DNA of 64,000 nucleotides, from NCBI GenBank assembly GCA_022846075.1, contig AP025582.1:620001-684000 (forward strand), in the 5' to 3' direction. The notes beneath the pieces were generated by a model. That model was not told where the DNA came from. It saw only the letters and a list, made by a program, of their open reading frames with translations, and did no database searches. The stretch's first letter is position 1; every line of letters starts with the position of its first letter. The position numbers were made by a program, and so were the translations under genes. Below, piece after piece: positions 9,243 to 18,133 of this stretch. The DNA comes from Oscillospiraceae bacterium. Its GTDB lineage: Bacteria > Bacillota > Clostridia > Oscillospirales > Oscillospiraceae.

Positions 9243-9270
9243 GCTTCCCCCGTCAGGGGGAAGCCTTTTT
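9243..9270 (+). terminator. intrinsic terminator after rpoN
   Basis: GCTTCCCCC (9243-9251), loop GTCA, GGGGGAAGC (9256-9264), then CTTTTT. It lies 16 bp before the start of the HAD phosphatase gene. Confidence 0.65.
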
Positions 9271-9285
9271 GAAAGGCGGCACGAT

Positions 9286-9936
9286 ATGAAATACCAAGCA
9301 ATCCTGTTCGATTTTGACTACACCCTGGGGGACGCCACGGCCTCCATCTACGAGGGCTTCTGCTACGCCTTTGAGAAAATGGGCTACCCCCGGCCCGACC
9401 GGGAGGCGGTGCGCCGCACGGTGGGCCATATGCTGGAGGACGAGTTCACCATGCTCACCGGGGTGGAGGACCCGGCCCAGCGCGCCGAGTTCCGCCGCTG
9501 GTTCCAGGAGAAGGTGGCCGACACCCAGGCGGAAAAGACCGACCTCCTCCCCGGGGCGGAGGAGCTGCTGGGGGCCCTCCACCAAAGGGGCGTCAAGCTG
9601 GGCATCGTCACCAGTAAACGCAACGACACCCTGCGGAAGATCCTCGCCCGTCACGGGGTGCTGGACCAGCTGGACTTCACCGTGGGCGGAGACCTGGTGG
9701 GCCTGCCCAAGCCCGACCCGGAGGGCCTCAACGCCGGCATCGCCGCCCTGGGGGTGGAAAAGGCGTATGTCCTCTACTGCGGCGACACCACCATCGACGC
9801 CGGCACCGCCCGGAACGCGGGGGTGGATTTTGCCGCCGTCCTGAACGGAACCACCCCGGCGGAGGACTTCGCGGGCTATCCCAGTGTCCACATCGCCCCC
9901 GACCTGCCGGAGCTGAAGAGCTGGCTGGGGGTCTGA
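9286..9936 (+). CDS. HAD-superfamily hydrolase, phosphoglycolate-phosphatase-like
   Basis: 216-aa cytoplasmic phosphatase of the HAD superfamily. Motif I is DFDYT with nucleophile Asp9 and Asp11, motif II IVTSKR, motif III Lys in GLPKPDP and motif IV the acidic pair region CGDTTIDAGTARNAG. The helical cap between motifs I and II is of subfamily-I type, as in Gph/PpaX/beta-phosphoglucomutase relatives. The substrate cannot be told from sequence. The methyltransferase gene follows after 23 nt and is probably cotranscribed. Confidence 0.85.
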   Translation: MKYQAILFDFDYTLGDATASIYEGFCYAFEKMGYPRPDREAVRRTVGHMLEDEFTMLTGVEDPAQRAEFRRWFQEKVADTQAEKTDLLPGAEELLGALHQRGVKLGIVTSKRNDTLRKILARHGVLDQLDFTVGGDLVGLPKPDPEGLNAGIAALGVEKAYVLYCGDTTIDAGTARNAGVDFAAVLNGTTPAEDFAGYPSVHIAPDLPELKSWLGV

Positions 9937-9959
9937 GCCGCCGGAGGGAGGGAGCGCAT

Positions 9960-10754
9960 ATGAGCTATATCGAAGAGAACAAAGCGGCCTGGGAAGAGGC
10001 CTTTGAGCATCGGCGCCCCGGCTGGGGCGAGAAGGACCACGAGCGGCTGCTGGGGGAGAGCCTTCCCTTTTTCTGCCCCGACGTGGCGAAGGAGCTGCGG
10101 AGGATGGACTTTACAGGCAGAGCCGTGGCCCAGTTCTGCTGCAACAACGGCCGAGAGCTGCTCTCCCTCATGGGGCTGGGCCCGGCGGAGGGCGTGGGCT
10201 TCGACATAGCGGAGAACATCATCGCCCAGGCCGTGGATACGGCGGAAAAGGCGGGGGTCCGAAACTGCCGGTTCGTCGCCTGCAATATCCTGGATATCCC
10301 CCCGGAGTACCACGGCCGGTTCGACCTCATTTTCTTCACCATCGGCGCCATCACCTGGTTTGAGGATCTGAACCCCCTGTTCCGGGTGGTCTCCGACTGT
10401 CTCAAGCCCGGCGGAGTCCTGCTCATCCACGACTTTCACCCTGTCATGAACATGCTGCCCCTGCCCGGGGAGCCGGAGTTTGACGCCGGGGATCTGAACC
10501 GGGTGGCCCACTCCTACTTTCGGACCGAGCCCTGGCTGGAGAACGAGGGGATGGGCTACCTGTCGGAGCAGTATCCCTCCAAGACCTTCACCAGCTTTTC
10601 CCACACCATGGCCGCCATCCTCAACGCCGTCAGCGGCGCGGGGCTGACCTTTGTCCGGCTGGACGAGTACGACTATGACGTGGGCCTGACCGACGCATAC
10701 GATCAAAAGGGCTTTCCCCTCTCCTATCTCCTGCGGGCCGAGAAACGGCCCTGA
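9960..10754 (+). CDS. class I SAM-dependent methyltransferase
   Basis: 264-aa protein with a Rossmann-fold methyltransferase core: motif I appears as FCCNNGRELLSLMGLG (a variant with NNGRE where GxGxG is usual), followed by GVGFDIAENII, the motif II region FDLIFFTIGAITWFEDL and LKPGGVLLIHDFHP. The substrate is unknown. The ATG at 9960 follows a GGAGGGAGGG ribosome site. It shares the transcript with the HAD phosphatase and ends at a strong hairpin terminator. Confidence 0.8.
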   Translation: MSYIEENKAAWEEAFEHRRPGWGEKDHERLLGESLPFFCPDVAKELRRMDFTGRAVAQFCCNNGRELLSLMGLGPAEGVGFDIAENIIAQAVDTAEKAGVRNCRFVACNILDIPPEYHGRFDLIFFTIGAITWFEDLNPLFRVVSDCLKPGGVLLIHDFHPVMNMLPLPGEPEFDAGDLNRVAHSYFRTEPWLENEGMGYLSEQYPSKTFTSFSHTMAAILNAVSGAGLTFVRLDEYDYDVGLTDAYDQKGFPLSYLLRAEKRP

Positions 10755-10760
10755 TGGAAG

Positions 10761-10807
10761 AAAAATGCGCCGGACTGGACGTTTTCGTCCAGTCCGGCGC
10801 ATTTTTT
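10761..10807 (+). terminator. intrinsic terminator after the methyltransferase gene
   Basis: Long stem: left arm AATGCGCCGGACTGGACG (10764-10781), loop TTTT, matching right arm 10786-10803, then a T run. Flanking A and T tracts make it bidirectional in form. Confidence 0.85.
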
Positions 10808-10824
10808 CTGCCCATAGGGGCAAA

Positions 10825-10884
10825 TGTAAAGAAAAAACAAGGGCTTTACACAGACTTTACAAAAGCCTGTGGGACAACTTTACA
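10825..10884 (+). promoter_or_regulatory. Pho box (PhoB/PhoP-type operator) before pstS
   Basis: TTTACA occurs at 10845-10850 and 10856-10861 (11-bp period, N5 spacing) and again at 10879-10884; an inverted copy TGTAAA is at 10825-10830. The N5-spaced TTTACA pair matches the Bacillus PhoP box TT(A/C/T)ACA-N5-TT(A/C/T)ACA. The response regulator encoded at 15545-16213 is the natural candidate to bind it. Confidence 0.65.
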
Positions 10885-10899
10885 ATGGGCAAGTATACT
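10871..10899 (+). promoter_or_regulatory. pstS promoter
   Basis: GGGACA (10871-10876), 17-bp spacer, TATACT (10894-10899). The weak -35 and the third TTTACA inside the spacer fit an activated promoter. Confidence 0.5.
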
Positions 10900-10957
10900 G
10901 AAAAGCGTTCCGGGGAAAGCCCCGAAGATTTGAAAGTATGATTGGAGAATGAAAAGA

Positions 10958-11830
10958 ATGAAGAAGTCTGTTTCTGTGCTTCTGTCCGCCGCCCTGTGCG
11001 TGGGCCTGCTGGCCGCCTGCGGCGGCAACGCCGCCGAGAGCGCCGCCCCCTCCGAAGCGGTTCCCTCCGCCGCCGCCCCCAGCCAGGCCGCCAGCCTCTC
11101 CGGCACCGTCTCCACCAACGGCTCCACCTCCATGGAAAAGGTGATCGGCGCCCTCATCGAGCAGTTCAAGACCGTGGAGCCCGGCGTCACCGTGACCTAT
11201 GACCCCACCGGTTCCGGCACCGGAATCGAAGCCGCCTCCAATGGCTCCGCCGACATCGGCCTGTCCTCCCGGGGCCTGAAGGAGGAGGAGAAGGCCTCCC
11301 TCACCGAGACCGTGGTGGCCAAGGACGGCATCGCCATCGTGGTGAACCCCGCCAACACCGTGGAGGACCTGACCGTAGAGCAGATTGCCCAGATTGCCAA
11401 GGGCGAGATCACCAACTGGTCCCAGGTGGGCGGCGCCGACGCCGAGATCGCCTTCATCGGCCGTGAGGCCGGCTCCGGCACCCGGGGCGCCTTCGAAGAG
11501 CTGACTGAGACCGGCGACGCCTGCAAGTACACCCAGGAGCTGACCTCCACCGGCGCCGTCATCACCGCCGTGTCCACCACCCCCGGCGCCATCGGCTATG
11601 CCTCCCTGTCCAGCGTGGAGGACTCCGTCAAGGCCGTGAAGGTGGAGGGCGTGGAGTGCACCGAGGCCACCGTCCTGGACGGCACCTACGCCATCCAGCG
11701 CCCCTTCGTCTTCGCCACCAAGACCGACGGCACCCTCAGCGAGGCCGCCCAGGCCTTCTTTGACTTCGCCATGGATCCCGCCAACGCCGAGCTCTACGTC
11801 GCCGCCGGCGTGGTGCCCGCCAACAGCTAA
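10958..11830 (+). CDS. pstS: phosphate ABC transporter substrate-binding lipoprotein PstS
   Basis: 290-aa lipoprotein that captures phosphate outside the membrane. An ATG at 10949 is only 1 nt from the GGAG ribosome site, so the ATG at 10958 (MKKSVSV) is preferred. The signal peptide ends in the lipobox LLAAC with Cys21. A Ser/Ala/Pro-rich linker precedes the PBP-like fold. Phosphate-site segments are STNGSTSMEKVIG, GSGTGIEAA and GREAGSGTRGAFEEL. It is the first gene of pstSCAB-phoU-phoBR and lies behind a Pho box, so it should be induced by phosphate starvation. Confidence 0.93.
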   Translation: MKKSVSVLLSAALCVGLLAACGGNAAESAAPSEAVPSAAAPSQAASLSGTVSTNGSTSMEKVIGALIEQFKTVEPGVTVTYDPTGSGTGIEAASNGSADIGLSSRGLKEEEKASLTETVVAKDGIAIVVNPANTVEDLTVEQIAQIAKGEITNWSQVGGADAEIAFIGREAGSGTRGAFEELTETGDACKYTQELTSTGAVITAVSTTPGAIGYASLSSVEDSVKAVKVEGVECTEATVLDGTYAIQRPFVFATKTDGTLSEAAQAFFDFAMDPANAELYVAAGVVPANS

Positions 11831-11856
11831 AACCAATTTTCCCCCTCTTTGAGATA

Positions 11857-11889
11857 CGGCGCTCCCCGGCCCCGGGCTTGGGAGCGCCG
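11857..11889. repeat. pstS-pstC intercistronic hairpin
   Basis: CGGCGCTCCC (11857-11866) pairs with GGGAGCGCCG (11880-11889), with no T tract. Such hairpins commonly protect the abundant binding-protein mRNA from decay (inference). Confidence 0.5.
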
Positions 11890-11939
11890 AACTCGAGTCA
11901 GCGAACTTTACCAAATGTTTACGAAAGGTGGAGACGCCT

Positions 11940-12866
11940 ATGGCGCGCGTGTCGGAAACGGCCGCGGAGCAAAACAGCCCCCTGGTCAAGCGGCGGGGGC
12001 TCCGGGAGCTGCTGGAAAAGGGCATGAACGGCCTCTTCTTCCTGTGCGGGCTGGTGGCGGTGGCCTTCGTGGTGTTCATCACGGTCTATCTGGTCATCTC
12101 CGGCCTGCCCGCCATCCGGGAGATCGGCCTCACCGATTTCCTCTTCGGCACCCAGTGGGCCTCTACGGCCAAGGAGAACCCCCAGTTCGGCATCCTGCCC
12201 TTTATCCTCACCTCCGTCTACGGCACCGCCGGGGCCATCCTCATCGGCGTTCCCATCGGCTTCCTCACCGCCGTATTTCTCTCCAAGCTGGCCAACCCCA
12301 GGGCGGCGGCGGTGATCCGCACGGCGGTGGACCTGCTGGCGGGCATCCCCTCGGTGGTCTACGGCCTCATCGGCATGACGGTGCTGGTCCCCGCCATCAG
12401 GGTGGCCTTCGGCCTGGCCTCGGGGGCCACCCTTCTGGCCGCCATGGTGGTGCTGGCGGTGATGATCCTCCCCTCCATCATCTCGGTGTCGGCAACCGCG
12501 CTGAACGCCGTGCCCAAGGAGTATGAGGAGGCATCCCTGGCTCTGGGGGCCACCGAGATCGAGACCTATTTCCGGGTCAGCGCCCCCGCCGCCTCCAGCG
12601 GCATCGCCGCCGCCGTGGTGCTGGGCATCGGCCGGGCCATCGGGGAGGCCATGGCCATCATGATGGTGGCGGGCAACGTGGCCAACATGCCGGGGCTTTT
12701 CAAAAGCGTGCGCTTCCTCACCACCGCCATCGCCTCGGAGATGTCCTACTCCTCGGTGGGGAGCCTTCAGCGCAACGCCCTGTTCTCCATCGCCCTGGTC
12801 CTGTTCCTCTTTATCATGCTCATCAATATCCTCTTGAACACCCTCCTCAAGAAGAACAAAAAATAA
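11940..12866 (+). CDS. pstC: phosphate ABC transporter permease PstC
   Basis: 308-aa membrane permease with six predicted helices (the first at about residues 27-50). The ATG at 11940 is chosen because AAAGGTGGA lies about 8 nt upstream; the GTG four codons earlier overlaps that site. The conserved cytoplasmic EAA-type loop appears as EEASLALGATEIETYFRVSAPAA followed by GIGRAIGEAMAIMMVAGN. It pairs with PstA to form the channel. Confidence 0.92.
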   Translation: MARVSETAAEQNSPLVKRRGLRELLEKGMNGLFFLCGLVAVAFVVFITVYLVISGLPAIREIGLTDFLFGTQWASTAKENPQFGILPFILTSVYGTAGAILIGVPIGFLTAVFLSKLANPRAAAVIRTAVDLLAGIPSVVYGLIGMTVLVPAIRVAFGLASGATLLAAMVVLAVMILPSIISVSATALNAVPKEYEEASLALGATEIETYFRVSAPAASSGIAAAVVLGIGRAIGEAMAIMMVAGNVANMPGLFKSVRFLTTAIASEMSYSSVGSLQRNALFSIALVLFLFIMLINILLNTLLKKNKK

Positions 12867-12942
12867 CGCCGCGGTGTTCTCTTGGCCCCCGCCCGCGGAG
12901 CGGGCGCACAAAATCAGATGCCGCGGCCGGAACGGCCTCGTG

Positions 12943-12973
12943 ACATGTTTTGCCCGCCGGGGATAAAACATGT
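12943..12973. repeat. inverted repeat before pstA
   Basis: ACATGTTTT (12943-12951) and AAAACATGT (12965-12973), 13-bp loop, no T tract. It overlaps a possible weak promoter (TAGGCA 12973-12978, 17 bp, TATAAT 12996-13001) for pstA. Confidence 0.4.
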
Positions 12974-13003
12974 AGGCACCGGGAGAAATGGATGGTATAA
13001 TCA

Positions 13004-13894
13004 ATGCAAATGGAACATCGATCCCCTCGGCGGGTGGCCTATGACAGGGTGCTGCGGTTCCTGCTGTACTTCTCCGCCTTCCTCACCTGCACCCTGCTGG
13101 TGGTGCTGATCGGCTATATTTTTGTCCGGGGCCTGCCGGAGGTCACCTGGGAGATGCTCACCAGTGAGCCCAGCGTCCTCCGGGATGTGATGGGCATCCT
13201 GCCCAACATCATCAACACCCTGGCCCTGATCGCCGGGACCCTCCTCATCGTCCTGCCCCTGGGAGTGGGGGCCGCCATTTACCTGACGGAGTACGCCAAG
13301 AGCCGCCGGGTGGTGGAGGTCATCGAGTTCGCCACCGAGACCCTGACCGGCATCCCCTCCATCCTCTACGGCCTGGTGGGCATGCTCTTCTTTGTCCAGA
13401 CCCTTGGCTGGGGCGGCTCTATCCGGGCGGGCATCCTCACCCTGGTCATCATGATCCTGCCCACCATCGTCCGCACCACCCAGGAGTCCCTCAAGACAGT
13501 GCCCCAGTCCTACCGGGAGGCCGCCCTGGGTTTGGGCAGCAGCAAATGGCGGATGATCCGCACGGTGGTGCTGCCCTGCTCCATCGACGGCATCGTCACC
13601 GGCTGTATCCTCTCCATCGGCCGCATCGTGGGGGAGTCCGCCGCCCTGCTCTACACCGCGGGCTCGGCCTCGGTGCTGGTCCGCCTCAGCTTTGACAGCA
13701 TCCCCGCCCTGGCCCAGAGCGTGGGGAACTACTTCGCCACCTCCGGCGGCAGCCTGACGGTGGCCCTCTATATGTACACCATGGAGCGGGGCAAGATCGA
13801 AACGGGCTTCGCCATCGCATCCATCCTCATGATATTGACCCTGCTCATCAACCTGTCCGCCAAATGGCTGGGCGGAAAACTGAAAAAACAGTAA
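13004..13894 (+). CDS. pstA: phosphate ABC transporter permease PstA
   Basis: 296-aa permease, partner of PstC, with six hydrophobic segments and the EAA-loop motif [21 protein letters not shown]. The ATGs at 13004 and 13010 are both possible; neither has a good ribosome site, which is unlike its neighbours. The perfect TATAAT at 12996-13001 is too close for a normal leader. pstB follows after 16 nt behind AAGGAGGGG. Confidence 0.9.
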   Translation: MQMEHRSPRRVAYDRVLRFLLYFSAFLTCTLLVVLIGYIFVRGLPEVTWEMLTSEPSVLRDVMGILPNIINTLALIAGTLLIVLPLGVGAAIYLTEYAKSRRVVEVIEFATETLTGIPSILYGLVGMLFFVQTLGWGGSIRAGILTLVIMILPTIVRTTQESLKTVPQSYREAALGLGSSKWRMIRTVVLPCSIDGIVTGCILSIGRIVGESAALLYTAGSASVLVRLSFDSIPALAQSVGNYFATSGGSLTVALYMYTMERGKIETGFAIASILMILTLLINLSAKWLGGKLKKQ

Positions 13895-13910
13895 GGAGGG
13901 GCAGAGAGAA

Positions 13911-14672
13911 ATGGATCAAACCCCTATCATCGCCACCCGGGGCCTGGACCTGTGGTACGGCGCGTCCCAGGCCCTTCACAGCGTGGATATGGACATCCCG
14001 GAAAAAAAGGTCACCGCCCTTATCGGCCCCTCCGGCTGCGGCAAGTCCACCTTTTTAAAGACCCTGGACCGAATGAACGACCTGGTCCCCGGCATCAAGA
14101 TCACCGGCTCCGTCACCTACCGGGGCCAGGAGATCTACGACCCCCAGGTGGACGTGACCTGGCTGCGCAAGCAGGTGGGCATGGTGTTCCAAAAGCCCAA
14201 CCCTTTCCCCATGTCCATCTACGACAACATCGCCTACGGCCCCCGCACCCACGGGGTGCGCAGCAAGGCCGAGCTGGACGACATCGTGGAGAAGTCCCTC
14301 CGGGGGGCCGCCATCTGGGACGAGGTGAAGGACCGGCTGAAAAAGTCCGCCCTCTCCCTCTCCGGCGGCCAGCAGCAGCGGGTGTGCATCGCCCGGGCCC
14401 TGGCGGTGGAGCCGGACGTCCTCCTCATGGACGAGGCCACCTCCGCCCTGGACCCCATCTCCACCTCCAAGATCGAGGACCTGATCTCCGATCTGAAGGA
14501 GAAATACACCATCATCATCGTCACCCACAACATGCAGCAGGCCACCCGGGTCTCCGACAAGTGCGCCTTTTTCCTGCTGGGGGAGCTCATCGAGTTTGCC
14601 GATACCACCCAGCTTTTCTCCGTTCCCAAGGACAAGCGGACCGAGGACTATATCACAGGGAGGTTTGGCTGA
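13911..14672 (+). CDS. pstB: phosphate ABC transporter ATPase PstB
   Basis: 253 aa, the standard PstB length. Walker [20 protein letters not shown] is PstB-like; the Q loop is [18 protein letters not shown], the signature [16 protein letters not shown] and Walker [14 protein letters not shown]; the switch His is in [11 protein letters not shown]. Its stop codon overlaps the phoU start (TGATG), so the two are coupled. Confidence 0.95.
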   Translation: MDQTPIIATRGLDLWYGASQALHSVDMDIPEKKVTALIGPSGCGKSTFLKTLDRMNDLVPGIKITGSVTYRGQEIYDPQVDVTWLRKQVGMVFQKPNPFPMSIYDNIAYGPRTHGVRSKAELDDIVEKSLRGAAIWDEVKDRLKKSALSLSGGQQQRVCIARALAVEPDVLLMDEATSALDPISTSKIEDLISDLKEKYTIIIVTHNMQQATRVSDKCAFFLLGELIEFADTTQLFSVPKDKRTEDYITGRFG

Positions 14673-15319
14673 TGCGCAAGACCTTTGACGCCGAGCTCCA
14701 GGAGCTCAACTATGAGATGATCAATATGGCCGCCGCCGCCGAGGACGCCATCGACACGGTGACCGAGTCCCTATCCTCCGACGCTCCCGACGCCGCCCAC
14801 GAGGCCATGGAGCTGACCAAGACCATGGACGAGATGGAGCGGGACATCGAAAACCACTGCTTCCGCCTCCTCCTCCAGCAGCAGCCGGTGGCCCGGGACC
14901 TGCGCACGGTGTCGGCGGCGCTGAAGATGGTCACCGACCTCCAGCGCATCGGGGACCAGTGCGCCAACATCGCCGAGCTCTCCCTCCTCTGGCCCGGCAA
15001 CGTCCAGAAGGCCCAAGACCTGGCGGACATCCGCTCCATGAGCCAGAAGGCCGCCGTCATGGTCAAGCGCTCCATCTTCGCCTACGCCAACCGGGACGTG
15101 GACTCCGCCAAGGAGGTCATCGCCCTGGACGACGAGGTGGACGAGCTTTTCCAGCAGGTGAAAAAGGAGCTGGTGGAACTGCTTGTAGGAAACCGGGAGG
15201 AGGCCGACCGGGCCATCGATCTCATCATCATCGCCAAGTATCTGGAACGCATCGCCGACCACGCCGTGAACATCGCCCAGTGGGCCATCTACTGCGTCAC
15301 CGGCGAGCTGGTAGGCTGA
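14672..15319 (+). CDS. phoU: phosphate signalling protein PhoU
   Basis: 215-aa all-helical protein made of two PhoU repeats; metal-binding acidic motifs occur as MERDIENHC (repeat 1) and DDEVDELFQQVKKE (repeat 2), with ERIADHAVNIAQW near the end. In the family it signals the transport state of PstSCAB to the PhoR kinase and restrains uptake. It overlaps pstB by 1 nt and is followed, after a repeat-rich gap, by phoB-phoR. Confidence 0.93.
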   Translation: MRKTFDAELQELNYEMINMAAAAEDAIDTVTESLSSDAPDAAHEAMELTKTMDEMERDIENHCFRLLLQQQPVARDLRTVSAALKMVTDLQRIGDQCANIAELSLLWPGNVQKAQDLADIRSMSQKAAVMVKRSIFAYANRDVDSAKEVIALDDEVDELFQQVKKELVELLVGNREEADRAIDLIIIAKYLERIADHAVNIAQWAIYCVTGELVG

Positions 15320-15544
15320 AACAAGCGTCTAAAGAAAGCCTTCCCCCTGGGGGACACCCCAGGGTGGCCTCGCCCCCAGGGGCCCCTCTCGCCGCCTTTG
15401 GCGGCTCACCTTGTCTTGCCCCTGCGGGGCAATTCACCTCCAGGCGCCCCAGTCCTCAGACTGGGGCGGATGAGGGGAACCTCCCCAGACATACGGCGCC
15501 CCAAGAGAATCCTAAATAAGTTGACATAATAAGGAGGCGGTCCC
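15320..15544. repeat. repeat-rich gap between phoU and phoB
   Basis: No gene. It contains GC-rich inverted repeats, including GCCGCC-tttg-GCGGC and CCCCAGTC (15447-15454)/GACTGGGG (15459-15466), followed by GATGAGGGGAA (15469-15479). On the minus strand this is the core TTCCCCTCATC that recurs at 23207 and 61932. phoB may therefore be expressed partly independently of pst. Confidence 0.55.
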
Positions 15545-16213
15545 ATGGCGGACACCATCGTGGCGGTGGAGGACGACGAGAGCATCCGTGAGATGCTGCG
15601 CTATTACTTCCAGACGGTGGGCTATGCCTTCCGGGGCTACGACTCCGGGGAGGCCCTTTTCGCCGGAGAGGGGGACGCACCGCCCCCCGCCCTCTATATC
15701 CTGGACATCATGCTCCCCGGCATGGACGGGGTGGAGATCCTGCGCCGCCTCCGGGCGGGGGCGGCCACCGCCCAGACCCCCGTCATCTTCCTCACCGCCC
15801 GCACCGCCGAGATGGACCGGGTGGCCGGGCTGGAGGCGGGGGCGGACGACTATGTGGTGAAGCCCTTCGGCATCATGGAGCTCCAGGCCCGGGTCAAGGC
15901 GGTCCTCCGCCGCGCCCCCGGCCGGACCGGCCAGATCCTCCGCCGGGGGGACCTGGAGGTGGACCCCGCCGCCCACGAGGTCCGCAGGGCGGGGGAGAAG
16001 GTGGAGCTGACCTACAAGGAGTTCGAGCTCCTGCGCCTGCTGTGCTCCCGCCCCGGCGTGGCCCTGACCCGGGACGAGATTTTGCGGGCGGTTTGGGATT
16101 ACGACTACACCGGCGAGACCCGCACGGTGGATATGCACGTGAAGGCCCTCCGCCAAAAGCTGGGGGAGGACATCATCACCACCGTCCGGGGGGTCGGCTA
16201 CAAGATTTCTTAG
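15545..16213 (+). CDS. phoB: OmpR/PhoB-family response regulator
   Basis: 222-aa two-domain regulator. The receiver domain (1-120) has the acidic pair EDDES, the phospho-Asp in YILDIMLPGMDG and Lys in VVKPFG; the winged-helix DNA-binding domain (about 130-222) contains LTYKEFELLRLLCSRPG and ends with VRGVGYKIS. It lies directly downstream of pst-phoU and upstream of a PhoR-like kinase, so it probably binds the TTTACA repeats at 10845-10884. The symbol is assigned from context. Confidence 0.88.
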   Translation: MADTIVAVEDDESIREMLRYYFQTVGYAFRGYDSGEALFAGEGDAPPPALYILDIMLPGMDGVEILRRLRAGAATAQTPVIFLTARTAEMDRVAGLEAGADDYVVKPFGIMELQARVKAVLRRAPGRTGQILRRGDLEVDPAAHEVRRAGEKVELTYKEFELLRLLCSRPGVALTRDEILRAVWDYDYTGETRTVDMHVKALRQKLGEDIITTVRGVGYKIS

Positions 16214-16252
16214 GATAAGGGCCGGCCCCCGGCCCTTAGGGAAGGATTGCCC

Positions 16253-17977
16253 ATGAAAAGACGATTGACGGCGGGCACCATGCTCATCGTGGTGCTGGCC
16301 CTTCTGGTGTCCACCGCCGTGGGGGTGTGGAGCCTCCACCAGCGGGAGATGGACACCGCCCGTCAGAGCCTCCACGAGCTTTTGAATATGGTGGACGCCC
16401 AGAACCAGATCACCGATCCCCAGCGGGCTCTGGAGGTATTTGCCGCCGCCGCCCCGGCCAAGCGCCTCACCCTCATCAGCCCCGACGGCTCCGTGCTGCT
16501 GGATACGGACAGCGGCACCAGGGAGAACCACGCCAACCGCCCCGAGTTCCAGCAGGCCTTGGCCGCCGGCTGGGGGGAGGCCACCCGTCCATCCGAGACG
16601 GTGGGGGTGCCCCTCCTCTACGTGGCCAAGACCTTCACCGACGGGGTGGTGGGCCGGGCGGCCATGCCCCTGTCCTCCATTGACACCCTGGTCCGCTCCG
16701 GGCTCATCCCCCTCCTGATCGCCTCCGGGGTGGCTCTCCTGCTGGCCTTCCTCCTCTCGGGCCGGATGGCCCGGCGGCTTTTGGAGCCCCTGAACGTAGT
16801 GGGCGACGCCCTCCAGGGGGTCCTGGACGGCAGCACCACCGCCGGGGAGCTGGAGCGCTACCAGGCCGACGACGAGCTGCGGCCCATCCTGCGCTATCTG
16901 GAAAAGCTCATCGGCCGCCTGGGGGAATATCTGGACCAGGTGAAGGCCGAGCGGGACAAGGTGGGCCTCATCCTGGACTGCATGGACGAGGGCCTCATCC
17001 TCTTGGACGAGGGGGACAACATCCTGGCCATCAACCGGGCCGCGCGGGAGCTCTTCGGCCTGCCTGAGGGGGAGCGGGACGGCGGGATCCAGGTCCTTCT
17101 CCGGGGCAGGAAGATCCGCCAGGCCATGACCGAGGCCCATCAAAACCACACCCCCGCGGTGCTGGACTTTACAGACCCAGCCCTGGGGGACCGGGAGCTG
17201 CGCATCTTCCTCTCCCCGGTCTCGGGCCGCCGGTACGAGGGGGAGAACGTGGGCACCTCGGTGCTCATCTCCGACGTGACCGAGCTCAAAAAGGCCGAGG
17301 GCATCCGCAGCCAGTTCACCGCCAACGTCTCCCACGAGCTCAAGACCCCCCTCACCTCCATCAAGGGCTTCACCGACATGCTCTCCACCGGCATGGTCCA
17401 GAGCCCCGAGGACCAGAAGCGGTTCCTCACCATGATCGGGGTGGAGGTGGACCGGCTCATCGATCTCATCAACGACATCCTGGAGCTCTCCGAGCTGGAG
17501 AGCGTGGCCATCGAGCAGGCGGGGGAGACCGCCTCCCCCCTGGACACCGCCCGGGAGGTGGAAAAACTCCTGGCCCCCGAGGCCGGGAAGGCCCAGGTGA
17601 CCCTCTCCGTGTGTGGTGAACCGGGGCTGGCCCGCATCGCCTCCGGCCGCCTCAAGGAGCTTTTGATGAACCTGATGGAGAATGCCGTCAAATATTCCGA
17701 GCCCGGCGGGAAGGTGGAGGTGGCCGTGACCAAGGGGGCCGGGACCATGACCATCACCGTGGCCGACAACGGCATCGGTATTCCCACCGAGGCCCAGGAG
17801 CGGGTCTTTGAGCGCTTCTACCGGGTGGACCGGGGCCGGGCCCGAAAAAACGGCGGCACCGGCCTGGGCCTGGCTATCGTCAAGCACATCTGCCAGCTCT
17901 ACGGGGGCTCCGTCACCCTGGACAGCGCCCCCGGCCGGGGCAGCACCTTCACCGTCACTCTCCCGGCGGGGGAATAA
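16253..17977 (+). CDS. phoR: PhoR-like sensor histidine kinase
   Basis: 574-aa membrane kinase. The ATG at 16253 follows GGGAAGGA. TM1 is at about residues 5-28, an extracytoplasmic sensor spans about 30-140 and TM2 is about 150-172 (LIPLLIASGVALLLAFLLSG). A HAMP-like linker and a PAS domain (about 240-340) follow. HisKA has the phospho-His in VSHELKTPLTSIKGF; the ATPase domain carries N (NLMENAVKYS), G1 (DNGIGIP) and G2 (GGTGLGLAIVKH) boxes. It pairs with the response regulator 39 nt upstream. Confidence 0.9.
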   Translation: MKRRLTAGTMLIVVLALLVSTAVGVWSLHQREMDTARQSLHELLNMVDAQNQITDPQRALEVFAAAAPAKRLTLISPDGSVLLDTDSGTRENHANRPEFQQALAAGWGEATRPSETVGVPLLYVAKTFTDGVVGRAAMPLSSIDTLVRSGLIPLLIASGVALLLAFLLSGRMARRLLEPLNVVGDALQGVLDGSTTAGELERYQADDELRPILRYLEKLIGRLGEYLDQVKAERDKVGLILDCMDEGLILLDEGDNILAINRAARELFGLPEGERDGGIQVLLRGRKIRQAMTEAHQNHTPAVLDFTDPALGDRELRIFLSPVSGRRYEGENVGTSVLISDVTELKKAEGIRSQFTANVSHELKTPLTSIKGFTDMLSTGMVQSPEDQKRFLTMIGVEVDRLIDLINDILELSELESVAIEQAGETASPLDTAREVEKLLAPEAGKAQVTLSVCGEPGLARIASGRLKELLMNLMENAVKYSEPGGKVEVAVTKGAGTMTITVADNGIGIPTEAQERVFERFYRVDRGRARKNGGTGLGLAIVKHICQLYGGSVTLDSAPGRGSTFTVTLPAGE

Positions 17978-17985
17978 GAGAATAT

Positions 17986-18020
17986 AAAAAGGGGAGCGGC
18001 CCACGCCGTTCCCCTTTTTT
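17986..18020 (+). terminator. terminator of the pst-pho cluster
   Basis: GGGGAGCGGC (17991-18000), loop CCAC, GCCGTTCCCC (18005-18014), T6 to 18020; one G-U pair. The A5 on the left side gives some bidirectionality. Confidence 0.8.
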
Positions 18021-18133
18021 CATATTCCGCCGTCTCCGAGGGGCTGAATGTAGTCCGCCTCCCGTGCCCGGACGGCCATTCCGGGAACGGCTGTCTGGAC
18101 GCGCCCCGGTTCCGGGCGGAGAGAGCATTTGCA

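Noticed and set aside
15512-18004. 830-codon minus-strand open frame opposite phoB-phoR
   Set aside because: It mirrors the third-position GC bias of the real genes; no domain, no ribosome site, and complete overlap with two well-supported genes.
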